Counted from the first letter of the stretch, positions 25,161 through 33,772 are shown. The stretch is DNA of 64,000 bases from Thermophilibacter mediterraneus (GCF_900119385.1 NZ_FPKO01000009.1:829405-893404), one strand, 5' to 3'. Program-made: numbers and translations. Notes: a model not told the origin generated them from the sequence alone.

Positions 25161-26438
25161 CTAGCCCCTCAGCACGTCGTCCATCATCGCGTAGCGCACC
25201 GCGTCGATGCTGTGGTCGTTGCCGTCCGGGATGTCGTCGAGCCACGTGCCGTCGCGGTCGCGCTCGTACTCCTTGAGCCGGAACTCCTCGTAGGCGAGCG
25301 GCGCCCGCTCCGGGTCGATGCAGATCTCGCGCAGCCCCGCCAGCCACTCGTAGGAGAGCCGCCGCATGTTGCTCTTCCGCGCCGGCCGCACGCGCAGCCC
25401 CGCCTCCCGGCGCCACACCGCCATCGACTGCTTGCCGTCCGGCGTGTCGTCGCACCAGATCAGCTCGTCGTGGAGGTAGGCGTCCTCGCCGGGCTCGTCC
25501 GCGTAGGTGAGCGCCCCCACGACGAGCGCCGCCGTCTCGGAGGGTGTCTTCCTGTTCGCCGACAGCTCGCCGAAGATGGTGAGCCTCCGCTCCCCGGGCT
25601 CCCAGCCGCAGCGCACGAACCGCCAGGGGTCGGGGAACCAGCCCCAGTCCACGCCGTTTCGCGTGCGCGAGAAGCCCCGGCACGCCGCGTCGGACAGGCG
25701 CACCGAGACCACGTTGTTGAACACGCTGCCGCCGGTCCCCGTAACCTCGCCCAGGTACTCGCTTCTCCACGCCTGCTCGTCGACCTCGCGCAGGTACTCG
25801 GCCTCCTCCACGAAGGGGCCGCCCAGCCACTCCGGGTGGCTCTCGACGACGTCGAGGTAGCTCGACTGCCGCACGAGCGTGTCCGAGCGCCGCTCGCGCT
25901 CCAGCTTCTCGCGGTTCACCCAGGACCACAGCGTCCTCGGCGGGTTGTAGCTGTAGAAGATCCAGAAGTCCTCGCCGCCGCGCCTGAGCGAGTTCAGGAT
26001 CGAGCGAACCGCGTCGATCCCGTCGAACTGGTCGAGCTCCTCGAACCACGTGACGGCGCAGTACCCGCGCGTGAACTTCACGCCCTTGAGCTTCAAGGGG
26101 TCGTCGGCGCCACGGAACACGATGCGCTGCCCCGTGGGCAGGTACGTGATCTCCATCGGCGAGATGCGGGCGCGGAACCACCGCTCGAGCCCCAGCTCCG
26201 CGATCGCCCACGTCACCTGCTGGAACACCGAGTCGCGCAGCGTGTTGCTGAACCGCCGCACCACCACCGCGTTCGCCTCCGGCCGCGCCAGGAGGAGAAG
26301 GACGACGCACACGCTGATGAACGAGCTCTTCGTGGAGCCTCTGCCCCCGTGCAGCCAGTAGTGCGTGTGGCCGTGCGCCATCACGTCGCCGAGAACGTCG
26401 TGGAAGGCCGGGATCACGAGCGAGGAGGCGTCAACCAT
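25161..26438 (-). CDS. terL: Terminase large subunit (PBSX/A118-type)
   Basis: A 425-residue packaging motor. The ATPase has Walker A HGGRGSTKSSFIS and Walker B region CAVTWFEELDQFDG; the nuclease half includes VDWGWFPDPWRFV and a terminal DDIPDGNDHSIDAVRYAM with the metal-binding aspartates. It cuts concatemers and drives DNA into the prohead. The ATG overlaps the TerS stop, so translation is coupled. Length and motifs suggest it is functional. Confidence 0.93.
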   Translation of the reverse strand: MVDASSLVIPAFHDVLGDVMAHGHTHYWLHGGRGSTKSSFISVCVVLLLLARPEANAVVVRRFSNTLRDSVFQQVTWAIAELGLERWFRARISPMEITYLPTGQRIVFRGADDPLKLKGVKFTRGYCAVTWFEELDQFDGIDAVRSILNSLRRGGEDFWIFYSYNPPRTLWSWVNREKLERERRSDTLVRQSSYLDVVESHPEWLGGPFVEEAEYLREVDEQAWRSEYLGEVTGTGGSVFNNVVSVRLSDAACRGFSRTRNGVDWGWFPDPWRFVRCGWEPGERRLTIFGELSANRKTPSETAALVVGALTYADEPGEDAYLHDELIWCDDTPDGKQSMAVWRREAGLRVRPARKSNMRRLSYEWLAGLREICIDPERAPLAYEEFRLKEYERDRDGTWLDDIPDGNDHSIDAVRYAMMDDVLRG

Positions 26439-26853
26439 CGGCGCCGCCCCCGTCGAGGCCGGGCAGCCTCTCCTGCACCGGCTGGGCAACGACGCCGAGC
26501 ACGATCCTGGGCGCCGCGCCCTCGCGGCCCTCGTCGGTCTTGCGCTCCGCCTTGCCGAACTCGTCGGGGTACTTGCGCTCGAGGAGCCATGCCGCCGCCG
26601 TCCAGTACTGGTTTCTCGCCAGCGCCGCCGAGCGGATCGTGGTGAGCAGCGTCCGCTTGAACGCACTCTCCTCCTTTTTTAGCCCCTCGCTTAACGCGCG
26701 CTGCAGCCTGTTCTTGGGGTCGCCGATCCACCTATAGAAAGTGCTCTCGTGGATGCCCAGCGCGCAGATGATGTCGCCGTTGGAGAGGCCGTCCGCCTTG
26801 AGCGCAATGGCCTCGTCCACCATCTCCTGCGTCAGCTTCGGACGCCTCGCCAT
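26431..26853 (-). CDS. terS: Terminase small subunit
   Basis: A 140-residue DNA-recognition subunit with an N-terminal helix-turn-helix (MVDEAIALKADGLSNGDIICALGIHESTFYRWIGDPKNR) and a helical oligomerisation segment, the Terminase_5/HTH_7 arrangement. It precedes TerL with an 8-bp overlap. GGGGGTGATTGC lies before the ATG at 26,853; the longer frame to 26,889 has no better RBS. Confidence 0.87.
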   Translation of the reverse strand: MARRPKLTQEMVDEAIALKADGLSNGDIICALGIHESTFYRWIGDPKNRLQRALSEGLKKEESAFKRTLLTTIRSAALARNQYWTAAAWLLERKYPDEFGKAERKTDEGREGAAPRIVLGVVAQPVQERLPGLDGGGADG

Positions 26854-27008
26854 GCAATCACCCCCGTGAAAGTCGATAGAACCTCTCACGGTGGATTGTC
26901 CGGGTGCGTCACAAGAAGTGTTATAGAATCGATAGGTGCCTTTTGCTTGTATGCGCCATGATGGAGTTCGGCGCCTGCCTCTTAGACCTTTTTCTGGAGG
27001 GAGGCCTC

Positions 27009-27113
27009 ATGGGTAGTGTCTTACTGTCGAACGTTCTTTCTTTGGTGGCGACTTGGCTAGGCGGCGGCGCGTCGTCCCATCATGGTTATACAAGGCTGAT
27101 GCCAACCGGGTAA
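27009..27113 (+). CDS. Possible 34-residue hydrophobic peptide on the opposite strand
   Basis: An ORF starting MGSVLLSNVLSLVATWLGGG with a very strong RBS (CTGGAGGGAGGCCTC before ATG). The first 18 residues could form a short membrane helix; the tail is polar. It is rightward, opposite to all neighbouring phage genes, in the 280-bp gap upstream of terS, with a possible -10 TATAGA near 26,920. Size and topology recall type I toxin peptides or small membrane peptides. Translation is unproven. Confidence 0.35.
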   Translation: MGSVLLSNVLSLVATWLGGGASSHHGYTRLMPTG

Positions 27114-27131
27114 CACCCGGGCGCCGCCACC
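27060..27131. ncRNA. Possible structured RNA / regulatory fold upstream of terS
   Basis: An outer stem GGCGGCGGCGC (27,060-27,070) / GCGCCGCCACC (27,121-27,131) encloses two hairpins: CATCA/TGATG (27,078-27,082, 27,097-27,101) and CCGGG/CCCGG (27,106-27,110, 27,116-27,120), a three-way junction. Read rightward it ends in ACCA. It does not satisfy tRNA T-loop or anticodon-arm rules. Read leftward, TTACCC-N17-TATAAC makes a possible late promoter for terS in the same stretch. Confidence 0.3.
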
Positions 27132-27134
27132 ATT

Positions 27135-27548
27135 TCAGCCCTTCCTCTCCCGCCGCCCCTTGAGCCCGTACTTCCTGCACAGGCGGCTGTTCCGCTGCCG
27201 CATCATGTCCCGCTCGCGCCGCACCTTCTCGAGCTCGGCGGACTCCTCCGCGCGCGCCCGCTCGCGCTCGAGCTGCTCGTTGAAGGCGCGCTCCTGCTCC
27301 AGGTGGTAGCGCTCGGTGCACAGCGGGCACATCCCGGTCTGCCGGTTGATCTTCACGCCCACGGCCCCGCACTCGGGGCACACCGTCTGCACGGCGAGCG
27401 AGCAGTGGATCCGCGACGCGCGCATCTCCACGGCGCGCGCGGAGTGGGCGACGCCGCAGCGCCGCTCGATCTCGGCGGCCGCGTAGGCCGCGCCCCGGAA
27501 GCTCACCTCGCGCAGGACGTCGTCCTGCTCCTCGGTCCACCAGCTCAC
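27135..27548 (-). CDS. Phage DNA-binding protein with SANT/HTH-like N-terminus and zinc ribbon
   Basis: A 137-residue protein: an N-terminal Myb/SANT-like segment (SWWTEEQDDVLREVSFRGAAYAAAEIERRCG), then CPECGAVGVKINRQTGMCPLC, a four-cysteine zinc ribbon, then a basic coiled coil. Similar proteins of gut phages sit between replication and packaging genes and are thought to be late regulators. The GTG at 27,548 follows GGAGGGAGG by eight bases; another GTG nine bases upstream has no room for an RBS. Confidence 0.68.
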   Translation of the reverse strand: MSWWTEEQDDVLREVSFRGAAYAAAEIERRCGVAHSARAVEMRASRIHCSLAVQTVCPECGAVGVKINRQTGMCPLCTERYHLEQERAFNEQLERERARAEESAELEKVRRERDMMRQRNSRLCRKYGLKGRRERKG

Positions 27549-27559
27549 CGCGCGCACCT

Positions 27560-27813
27560 CCCTCCGCGTCTCATGCCGCTACCCGGGTGCGTCTCGTCCC
27601 CGGTCAAGACGGCGAACAGCCCGCCTACCAGCGAGGACGCCGCCCGTCTCAACGTCTCGACCGAAACCGCGCCCAAGGCCCCCGCCCGCGCGTGCGCGCG
27701 CCCGCGCCCGCCCGCGCGCGACGTCCCCCCATGTCTCGTCCCCGTCAAGACGTCGAGACGGGAGGAGGGGACGCGCACCCTCACCAGCCGCCAGGGGCGT
27801 CTCGACCCGTGTC
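27560..27813. repeat. GTCTC-rich gap downstream of the primase gene: possible replication origin
   Basis: This 250-bp gap has no convincing gene. Counting the first bases of the primase 3' end it holds about nine GTCTC/GAGAC pentamers, several within longer repeats such as GTCTCGTCCCCG.TCAAGACG (27,594 and 27,733) and CGTCTCGACCCGTGTCTC (27,797). Clustered iterons beside a primase-helicase gene are typical of phage origins. The origin assignment is inference. Confidence 0.4.
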
Positions 27814-30600
27814 TCAGCATGGCCCGCCCCCTTGAGACGGCGCCACCGCAGGCGGCGCCCCCGCCGAGCGCTCGAGCATGGCCTCCAGCGCCGCGTTGTC
27901 CACGCACACGCAGTACACCCGCGAGTCGCCGAAGCGCTTCTGCCGCGTGAACCCGCGCCCGGAGCCCGGCAGCAGCACGCCCTCGTCGGCCATGCGCCTG
28001 AGCGTCTTCTGCCGGTCGAAGTTGGCGCCCGCGAGCGCCTGGTCGAGCACGGACGAGAAGACCCACCAGCAGAAGCCGGGGCGGTCCCGGTACTGCTCCA
28101 CGGAGCCCCAGCGCTCGAGCCGGTCCATCTCCGCCGAGCTCTCGAAGTGCAGGCGGTTGCGCACCAGCCACTCGGCCACGAACTGTATGGCCTTCACGTC
28201 GGTGTCGCCGCCGTCCGCGCCCGTGGCGTTCACGAGCGCCCAGCGCGCCATCAGCATCGCGCCCTCCAGGCACGCCGCCCAGTCGCTGCCCGGCGCGAAC
28301 ACGTAGAACTGCGCGAGGGCGTCCGCGAGCGCGAGCAGCGCCACGTTGTCGGCCTGCGGGTGCCCGCCGGCGGCGGCGCACACGGCGTCGCGCACGGAGG
28401 AGAACTGCCCCGCGTAGAAGGCCGCGTCGTTTCGCCGGAGGGCCGCCACGTATGCCCGCCCCGCGGTTCCGTGCTGCGCGGAGACGAGGTGGTGCATGGC
28501 CTGGGCGGCGCGCACGTCCTCGAAGGGCTCGGCGCAGAGCTCGAGGGTGCGGTTCGCCGCGCCCTGCTGCGTGGAGGAGCCCACGATGGGGATCTCGCCG
28601 GTGGCGATCGTGAGGCAGCGCCACGAGCCCGCCCGCATCATCGTCCGGTCGCTGTTCAGCGCGCCGCGCTCGTGCCCGAGCGAGAGCGAGTAGAGCAGGT
28701 CCTCCACGACCTGCCGCTTGCCCGCCTGGCCGCCCACGGCGCCCTTGCTCTGCAGCTCGTCGATGATCACGGGTATGTCGTGCAGGAGCGCCGCCGCGCG
28801 CACGATGCTCTTGGGCGTGTCCGCGAAGGTGCGGAAGTAGCTGTCCGCGCCCTCGGTGGGGTCGCCCCACACGCTGCCCGCGGCCTTGAGGGTCGGCGTC
28901 TTGCCGGAGCGCGAGCGCCCCCAGAGGTAGACGATGAAGGTCTGGACACCGAGAAGGGACACCAGCGGGGAGGCGAAGCTCGCCGCCAGGACGCAGCGGA
29001 ACGCCATGGAGGCGGCGCGCGCCGGCGCCACGCCCTCCACCCACGCCGCGAGCGTGCCCGCGGGCTCCATGAAGGGGCGCGCCTTCACCGCCTCGTCCGG
29101 GCTGGGGTCGAAGCGCACGCCGCCCCCGCCCAGGTCGTAGGGCATGAAGGCGGAGAGAGGGCCGTCCGCCCACCCCAGGTGCACGACGCTCCTCGCGCGG
29201 GGCCTCGCCCAGCCGAAGCGGCGCTCCACGTCGGTCAGGTAGCGCACGACGTCCTTGGCGTTGGCCGAGGAGACGTTGGCGCCCAGCGGCGCGAGCGCGC
29301 CGATCACCTTGCTCTGGTTGAGCAGCACCTCGCGGTCGAGAGCCCGCTCGCGGGTTCCGCCGGGGACCGTCACGCGCACGAGGGCGCGCACGTCGCCGGT
29401 GTCCACGTCCACGAGGTCGGCCGCCACCCAGGGCGCCGTCGAGGTGACCGAGCGCGCCAGCTCCCCGTCGCGCCCGCGGACCCAGAGGCGCCCGCGCGCG
29501 TCCACGAACCACCCCTCCACCGAGGGCGCCGTCTCGAAGTCCGGCGCCTCCTCGTCGGGGGAGCCCCCTCCGTCCGTGTCGGGCGCAGCGGTCGAACACA
29601 TGTTCTTGTCACTGGCGCGAGAAGGACGCACGGGGCGAGAGGGACGGTCGGCCCGCCCCTCCCTCGGCCGGTAGAACTCCGTGCAGCCCTCTATCGCCCG
29701 CTCTATCGTCTGCGCGCCGTACGTGGTGCCGCCCCGGCGGCTGTCCCACTTGTCGCGCATGAGGCCGCTTGCGCGGAAGATCCGGTCCATGCGGGCGGCG
29801 TCGCCGGCGCACCAGAAGGCGAGGTGCGAGCACAGAGCCATGTCTGCCGCCGATCGGTCGCCTCCCTGCGCCGAGCAGTCGCCGGCCATGAGGGCGCGGA
29901 TCGCGTCGCCGCTGCGGGAGGCGTACATGCGCCCCAGCAGGGCCTCGTCGTCCATGGAAGCGTCGGGGCCGCGCGTCGCTGCCGCCGACAGCGTCGGCTG
30001 CGCGGCGGCCCGCTCCGGCTCGATCCAGGTGCGGTACGCCCTCTCCACCACGTCGGGGTTCGAGGCGAGGGAGGCGCGACCCTCGAAGACGTCCCCCGTC
30101 ACGGTGAAGTAGCGGTCGTGGTCGTACATCTCCACCACGCGCCCGCCGGGCTGCCCCTTCCTCGAGCGCTGGGCCCAGTCGGGCTTCGCGCCCCGGAAGA
30201 TCAGGTGCAGCCCGTCGCCCGAGGGCGAGACCTCCGTGTAGGTGCCCGCCTCGTCCACCACCCAGCGGTACACGGGGTCGAGGGCGCCGCCCTCGATCAC
30301 GTGGTCGAGGTCGAGCCCCGTGAAGGCGCGGTCGGGCCCGAACACGAACCCCACGCCGTCGCAGCGCCAGCGGCCCACGGCCGCCACCGCATCCTCGAAG
30401 GTCGCCCAGGTCGCAGGGTCGGTGCTCTTGGCCATGCGCCCGGTACGGGCGTCCACGGGCAGCTTCGTCGCCCTGCCGTTCCGCTCCTCGCGCCGCCAGC
30501 ACACCCAGCGTGCCTCGGCCTTGAGCTCCACAGGGACGCGTGCCAGCGCGTCGGCGAGGGAGCCCGCCCCGCGTGGGCTACTCGCGGCCCTCTCCGTCAT
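27814..30600 (-). CDS. Phage primase-polymerase/helicase (prim-pol plus DUF927 ATPase)
   Basis: A 928-residue replication protein. The N-terminal ~300 residues match phage/plasmid prim-pol domains (LKAEARWVCWRREERNGRATKLP; GVGFVFGPDRAFTGLDLDHVI with metal-binding acidic residues; SPSGDGLHLIFRG). A low-complexity linker (about 320-350) follows, then a DUF927-type helicase/ATPase with Walker A LWGRSRSGKTPTLKAAGS and IIDELQSKGA. The linker is where two motif copies fall (29,617-29,645). It is preceded by AAGGGGG and the excisionase-like gene. Confidence 0.85.
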   Translation of the reverse strand: MTERAASSPRGAGSLADALARVPVELKAEARWVCWRREERNGRATKLPVDARTGRMAKSTDPATWATFEDAVAAVGRWRCDGVGFVFGPDRAFTGLDLDHVIEGGALDPVYRWVVDEAGTYTEVSPSGDGLHLIFRGAKPDWAQRSRKGQPGGRVVEMYDHDRYFTVTGDVFEGRASLASNPDVVERAYRTWIEPERAAAQPTLSAAATRGPDASMDDEALLGRMYASRSGDAIRALMAGDCSAQGGDRSAADMALCSHLAFWCAGDAARMDRIFRASGLMRDKWDSRRGGTTYGAQTIERAIEGCTEFYRPREGRADRPSRPVRPSRASDKNMCSTAAPDTDGGGSPDEEAPDFETAPSVEGWFVDARGRLWVRGRDGELARSVTSTAPWVAADLVDVDTGDVRALVRVTVPGGTRERALDREVLLNQSKVIGALAPLGANVSSANAKDVVRYLTDVERRFGWARPRARSVVHLGWADGPLSAFMPYDLGGGGVRFDPSPDEAVKARPFMEPAGTLAAWVEGVAPARAASMAFRCVLAASFASPLVSLLGVQTFIVYLWGRSRSGKTPTLKAAGSVWGDPTEGADSYFRTFADTPKSIVRAAALLHDIPVIIDELQSKGAVGGQAGKRQVVEDLLYSLSLGHERGALNSDRTMMRAGSWRCLTIATGEIPIVGSSTQQGAANRTLELCAEPFEDVRAAQAMHHLVSAQHGTAGRAYVAALRRNDAAFYAGQFSSVRDAVCAAAGGHPQADNVALLALADALAQFYVFAPGSDWAACLEGAMLMARWALVNATGADGGDTDVKAIQFVAEWLVRNRLHFESSAEMDRLERWGSVEQYRDRPGFCWWVFSSVLDQALAGANFDRQKTLRRMADEGVLLPGSGRGFTRQKRFGDSRVYCVCVDNAALEAMLERSAGAPPAVAPSQGGGPC

Positions 30601-30781
30601 CCGAGGCCCCCTTCTTCGCGTTCTTGAAGATCACGTCGCGGCAGATCCGCCAGCGACCGTTCACCTTGTCGGCGGGTATCCGCCCCTCGCGTATGCCGCG
30701 GGTGATGGATCCCTCGTGCTCGCCCGTCACGTCGGCGAGCTGCTTGGGGGTCATGAAGTACGGCAGCTCCTCGAAACTCAT
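30578..30781 (-). CDS. Excisionase-like HTH protein
   Basis: A 67-residue MerR/Xis-type DNA-binding protein: ELPYFMTPKQLADVTGEHEGSITRGIREGRIPADKVNGRWRICRDV is a helix-turn-helix followed by the wing typical of excisionases and helix_turn_helix_17 proteins. It is the first leftward early gene and overlaps the primase start by 23 bp. It could act as recombination directionality factor for the integrase or as an early regulator. Confidence 0.7.
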   Translation of the reverse strand: MSFEELPYFMTPKQLADVTGEHEGSITRGIREGRIPADKVNGRWRICRDVIFKNAKKGASDDGEGRE

Positions 30782-30889
30782 CTCTCGCTCCCTCTCATCC
30801 GATTTGCCTCTGGACCGCACGCTCGGCTCCGCCCCTTCTGTCACGAAGTGGCACGTTTCGTCGCCGTGCAGCGGTAGAATATCACAGGA

Positions 30890-30972
30890 TTTGTCAGCAA
30901 ATGAGATTCTTTGCAAGATATGAGGTAGAATAAGCCTATGAGATTGAATGGCTTGTCAACAAGTGATATAAT
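30890..30972 (+). promoter_or_regulatory. Lysogeny control region: early promoter with two operators
   Basis: A near-consensus rightward promoter TTGAAT-N17-TATAAT (30,944-30,972) has the palindrome CTTGTCAACAAG (30,952-30,963) inside its spacer; a related site TTTGTCAGCAAA lies at 30,890-30,901. A further inverted repeat GTTGCGAAGCGTAAC follows at 30,974-30,988. One or both XRE proteins encoded downstream probably bind here. The region is AT-rich against a GC-rich background and must also hold the leftward early promoter. Confidence 0.8.
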
Positions 30973-31054
30973 CTGTTGCGAAGCGTAACAAGGATTCGGA
31001 GGGCGACAAGGGCCTCCCTCCACAGGACGAACACATCCGAGAAAGGCGGAGGGC

Positions 31055-31741
31055 ATGGCGAGCAACCTCCTGGAGCTGCGTAAGGCGGCGGGCTACAAGA
31101 ACTCCAACGATTTCGCGCTGGCGCACAAGATGTCCGTCTCCACCTACGCGCGCTACGAGTCCAACCCCGACAAGATCCCCATGGGCGCGGCCCGGCAGCT
31201 CGCGGACATCTTCGGCACCACCATCGACGCCATCGTCGACCGCGAGGCCCCCGACCCCGCGTGCATGCGCGGGGAGGTGCAGCTCGAGTACGACGGGCTC
31301 ACGCCAGAGGCGAGGGCGCTCGCCGACGAGCTCCGCGAGTTCGTGCTCATGAAGGACGCCAAGATCCGCGAGCGCAAGCGCCGCGAGGAGGAGCGCCCCT
31401 ACGAGGCGCTCTGCTACCAGTACGAGCGCCAGATGCTCGCGGAGATGGGCGAGGGCGCCGCCTTCGGCGAGCTCGTCGCGTTCGACAGCGCCGAGGCGGC
31501 GCGCGCCGCCTTCGAGTCCTTCCTCCGGGAGCAGGCGGCGAAGAAGCGCGGCGAGCACCCCCTCAAGGCGCAGGAGGTCGTCGACAACAGGACCATCGAG
31601 AAGATCATGGCGGCATACGACCGCACCCACGGCGAGTTCGAGCTCGACGGCATGCGCGTGCTGTGGGGCTCCGCCGACCACGGCGTCGTGGTCGAGTACG
31701 ACTCCGGGGCGAGCGCGAGGGGCGGTGATGCGGAGGAGTAG
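31055..31741 (+). CDS. XRE-family phage regulator, long form
   Basis: A 228-residue protein with an N-terminal XRE helix-turn-helix (NLLELRKAAGYKNSNDFALAHKMSVSTYARYESNPDKIPMGAARQLADIFGTTIDAIVDRE) and an unrelated charged C-terminal region of 150 residues with a helical Arg/Glu-rich middle (KIRERKRREEERPYEALCYQYERQ). It is the first gene after the early promoter and the likely lysogeny repressor. The C-terminus does not look like an S24 LexA-type peptidase, so induction by RecA autocleavage is not expected. Confidence 0.85.
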   Translation: MASNLLELRKAAGYKNSNDFALAHKMSVSTYARYESNPDKIPMGAARQLADIFGTTIDAIVDREAPDPACMRGEVQLEYDGLTPEARALADELREFVLMKDAKIRERKRREEERPYEALCYQYERQMLAEMGEGAAFGELVAFDSAEAARAAFESFLREQAAKKRGEHPLKAQEVVDNRTIEKIMAAYDRTHGEFELDGMRVLWGSADHGVVVEYDSGASARGGDAEE

Positions 31742-31756
31742 AGGCTCAAAAGCAGG

Positions 31757-31790
31757 TGGGCCCGCGGGAGCTGGCACTCCCACGGGCCCG
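31757..31790 (+). terminator. Hairpin after the first XRE gene
   Basis: GGGCCCGcGGGAG / CTCCCaCGGGCCC with a short loop between the two XRE genes. There is no U tract, so it may be an attenuator or processing site rather than a full terminator. Confidence 0.45.
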
Positions 31791-31834
31791 GCGTCCGGTC
31801 CAGAGGCAAATCCAGAAGGGACGGTGACAAGTAT

Positions 31835-32221
31835 ATGTCACTAACCGCAACCTCCCAAACCCCCTACAAGGCCATCAGCGGCAAAAGAACACTCCAGCGC
31901 CTGCGCCGCGAGGCGGGCTACCGCTCCGCGAAGGAGTTCGCCGAGGCGCTCGGCATCCCCGGCTCCACCTACGCTCGCTACGAGCGCGCCGGCGACGGCG
32001 CCGACTGCGGCATCCCGCTGCCGGCGGCGTGGCAGATCGCGGACAAGCTTGGCTGCTCCATCGACCTCGTCATCGGCCGCGAGAACATCGACGCGCCCGA
32101 GCCCGAGGGAATCCAGCCCCGCTACGACGCCCTCAGCCCCGAGGGCCGCGCCCTCGTGGACAGCTACCTCTCCTACGTGGAGCTCGGCGAGCGCGCCGCC
32201 CGCTCCCAGGGAAGGCGGTGA
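31835..32221 (+). CDS. XRE-family phage regulator, short form
   Basis: A 128-residue protein whose HTH (RTLQRLRREAGYRSAKEFAEALGIPGSTYARYERAG...IPLPAAWQIADKLGCSIDLVIGREN) is clearly paralogous to the preceding regulator, indicating tandem duplication. The tail (YDALSPEGRALVDSYLSYVE) also matches a short stretch of the longer one. Both are rightward, towards the integrase. A Cro/CI-like pair with opposing roles is possible. Confidence 0.82.
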   Translation: MSLTATSQTPYKAISGKRTLQRLRREAGYRSAKEFAEALGIPGSTYARYERAGDGADCGIPLPAAWQIADKLGCSIDLVIGRENIDAPEPEGIQPRYDALSPEGRALVDSYLSYVELGERAARSQGRR

Positions 32222-32226
32222 GCGCC

Positions 32227-32424
32227 ATGACCAAGGACGAGAAGAACCTCAGCGTCGTGTCCTTCTCCCTCACGGACGGCTCCGGCGCGGAAATCCCCGC
32301 CGTCGCCCTCGTCGCCGCGCCCGGCGAGGCCCTGCGCCTCGACGAGCCCTGGCAGCGCGAGCTCGCCCGCGACCTCGAGTGGCACTACCGCCCGCCCTAC
32401 GTCGTAGTCGGGGACGGTGAGTAG
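32227..32424 (+). CDS. Small phage protein upstream of integrase
   Basis: A 65-residue protein (MTKDEKNLSVVSFSLTDGSG...WHYRPPYVVVGDGE) that overlaps nothing upstream and whose stop abuts the integrase start. No domain recognised. ACGAGAAGAAC, a variant of the recurring motif, encodes residues 4-7 (DEKN). Confidence 0.6.
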   Translation: MTKDEKNLSVVSFSLTDGSGAEIPAVALVAAPGEALRLDEPWQRELARDLEWHYRPPYVVVGDGE

Positions 32425-32425
32425 C

Positions 32426-33616
32426 ATGGCCAAGGTGACCGGCGAGGGCTCCATCATCCAGATGGAGAAGGACAAGCCAAAGTCCAAGTGCCGCAAGTGG
32501 CAGCTCCGCGTGCCCATCGGGCTCAACCCGCGCACGGGGAAGTACCAGCAGAAGACGCGCGTGGTCGAGGGGACCTTCACCAAGGCAAAGGCCGACCTGC
32601 GCGAGTTCATCAAGGAGATCGAGCACGACGAGGTGCAGGGCCGCACGTCCTACACCTTCGAGGAGTACTGCATGCGCTACCTCGAGATCCGCGCCGCCAA
32701 GAAGGAGGTCGCCCCCACCACGCAGGTGCGGCAGGAGTGGCAGTTCAGGGCCGCCATCCGCCACATCGGGAAGGTCAACCTAGCCGCCGTCACGCCCACC
32801 ATGCTCGACGACATGTACATCGCGATGCTTAAGGGCGACACGCTTTCCGGAAGACCTTCGAGCGGATCCTACGTCAACCAGATTCACGACAACATAACGC
32901 TCGTGTTCGAACACGCCATCAAGGAAGGGATCCTCGTGAAGAACCCGTGCGACGCAGCCAACCCGCCCAAGATGGACACGCGCGAGAAGCGTGCCATGAA
33001 GCCCGAGCAGATCCAGGAGCTCATCGAGGGGCTCGACCCCGAGGTGCCGCGCGAGTGCGCCTATCTCGTCGCCATCACGATGGGGCTCAGGCGCGGTGAG
33101 GTCTGCGGCCTGTCATGGAAGGACATCGACTTCGAGAACGGGATCGTCGACGTGAGCCACAGCTTCGACGGGCTCGGCAACCTCAAGGAGACCAAGACCA
33201 AGGCCGGCATGCGCCTGCTACCCCTGCCCGAGGTGACGCGCGAGGCGCTGCTCAGACAGAAGGCCGCCCAGGCAGAGCAGTTCGCGAAGACGAACCAGTG
33301 GCGCAAGCCGGAGGAGGGCTACCTGGAGCAGACCGAGGAGACCCCCGTCATCGCCACGCACTACGGCGAACGCGTGACGCCTGGCTCCCTCAGCCGCTGG
33401 TGGTCGATCGACCGCGAGCGCTTCGGGCTCGACGGCTGGAGCTTCCACGAGCTGAGGCACTCCTACCTCACCCTGCTCGCGCTCAACGGCGTGCACCCGA
33501 AGGTCATGCAGGAGCTCGCGGGCCATTACAGCTCCCAGATCACGATGGACATCTATACGCACGTTAACCTCGACGCAAAGAAGGAGGCGGTGGCCGCGGT
33601 GTCGAAGGTGTTCTGA
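32426..33616 (+). CDS. int: Tyrosine integrase
   Basis: A 396-residue recombinase: an N-terminal AP2-like arm-binding domain (KCRKWQLRVPIGLNPRTGKYQQKTR), a SAM-like core-binding domain (TFEEYCMRYLEIRAAKKE..), and a catalytic domain with Arg in MGLRRGEVCGL, HxxR in FHELRHSYLT, and the nucleophile Tyr in TMDIYTHVN. It integrates into the guaA 3' end; attR lies 160 bp downstream. The ATG at 32,426 is preferred to the overlapping GTG at 32,417. It looks intact. Confidence 0.95.
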   Translation: MAKVTGEGSIIQMEKDKPKSKCRKWQLRVPIGLNPRTGKYQQKTRVVEGTFTKAKADLREFIKEIEHDEVQGRTSYTFEEYCMRYLEIRAAKKEVAPTTQVRQEWQFRAAIRHIGKVNLAAVTPTMLDDMYIAMLKGDTLSGRPSSGSYVNQIHDNITLVFEHAIKEGILVKNPCDAANPPKMDTREKRAMKPEQIQELIEGLDPEVPRECAYLVAITMGLRRGEVCGLSWKDIDFENGIVDVSHSFDGLGNLKETKTKAGMRLLPLPEVTREALLRQKAAQAEQFAKTNQWRKPEEGYLEQTEETPVIATHYGERVTPGSLSRWWSIDRERFGLDGWSFHELRHSYLTLLALNGVHPKVMQELAGHYSSQITMDIYTHVNLDAKKEAVAAVSKVF

Positions 33617-33660
33617 GTCGGGGAGGGACGCGTCTCTCCATCCTGAGAACCAGCGTCCCG

Positions 33661-33681
33661 ATTCTTCCAAGATTCTTCCAT
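33661..33681 (+). other. Putative integrase arm-type sites, right end
   Basis: GATTCTTCCA twice (33,661-33,670; 33,672-33,681), matching the pair at 868-890 inside attL. Confidence 0.55.
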
Positions 33682-33772
33682 GCAAGCCCGCAAGAAATCT
33701 GACAACCGAATCAACAAAGCCCTGACCTGCCCAAACGGAGCTGCGAAATTCAAGCTCAACCAACTGCTAGTA

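Noticed and set aside
27095-27122. Hammerhead ribozyme core because of CTGATG
   Set aside because: The required CUGANGA...GAA core is not present; CTGATG is followed by C and the GAA element is missing.
27060-27131. tRNA gene ending in ACCA upstream of terS
   Set aside because: The acceptor-like stem and terminal ACCA are suggestive, but there is no TTCRANY T-loop, the anticodon arm would need a 14-base loop and no D-arm forms. Kept only as a possible structured RNA.
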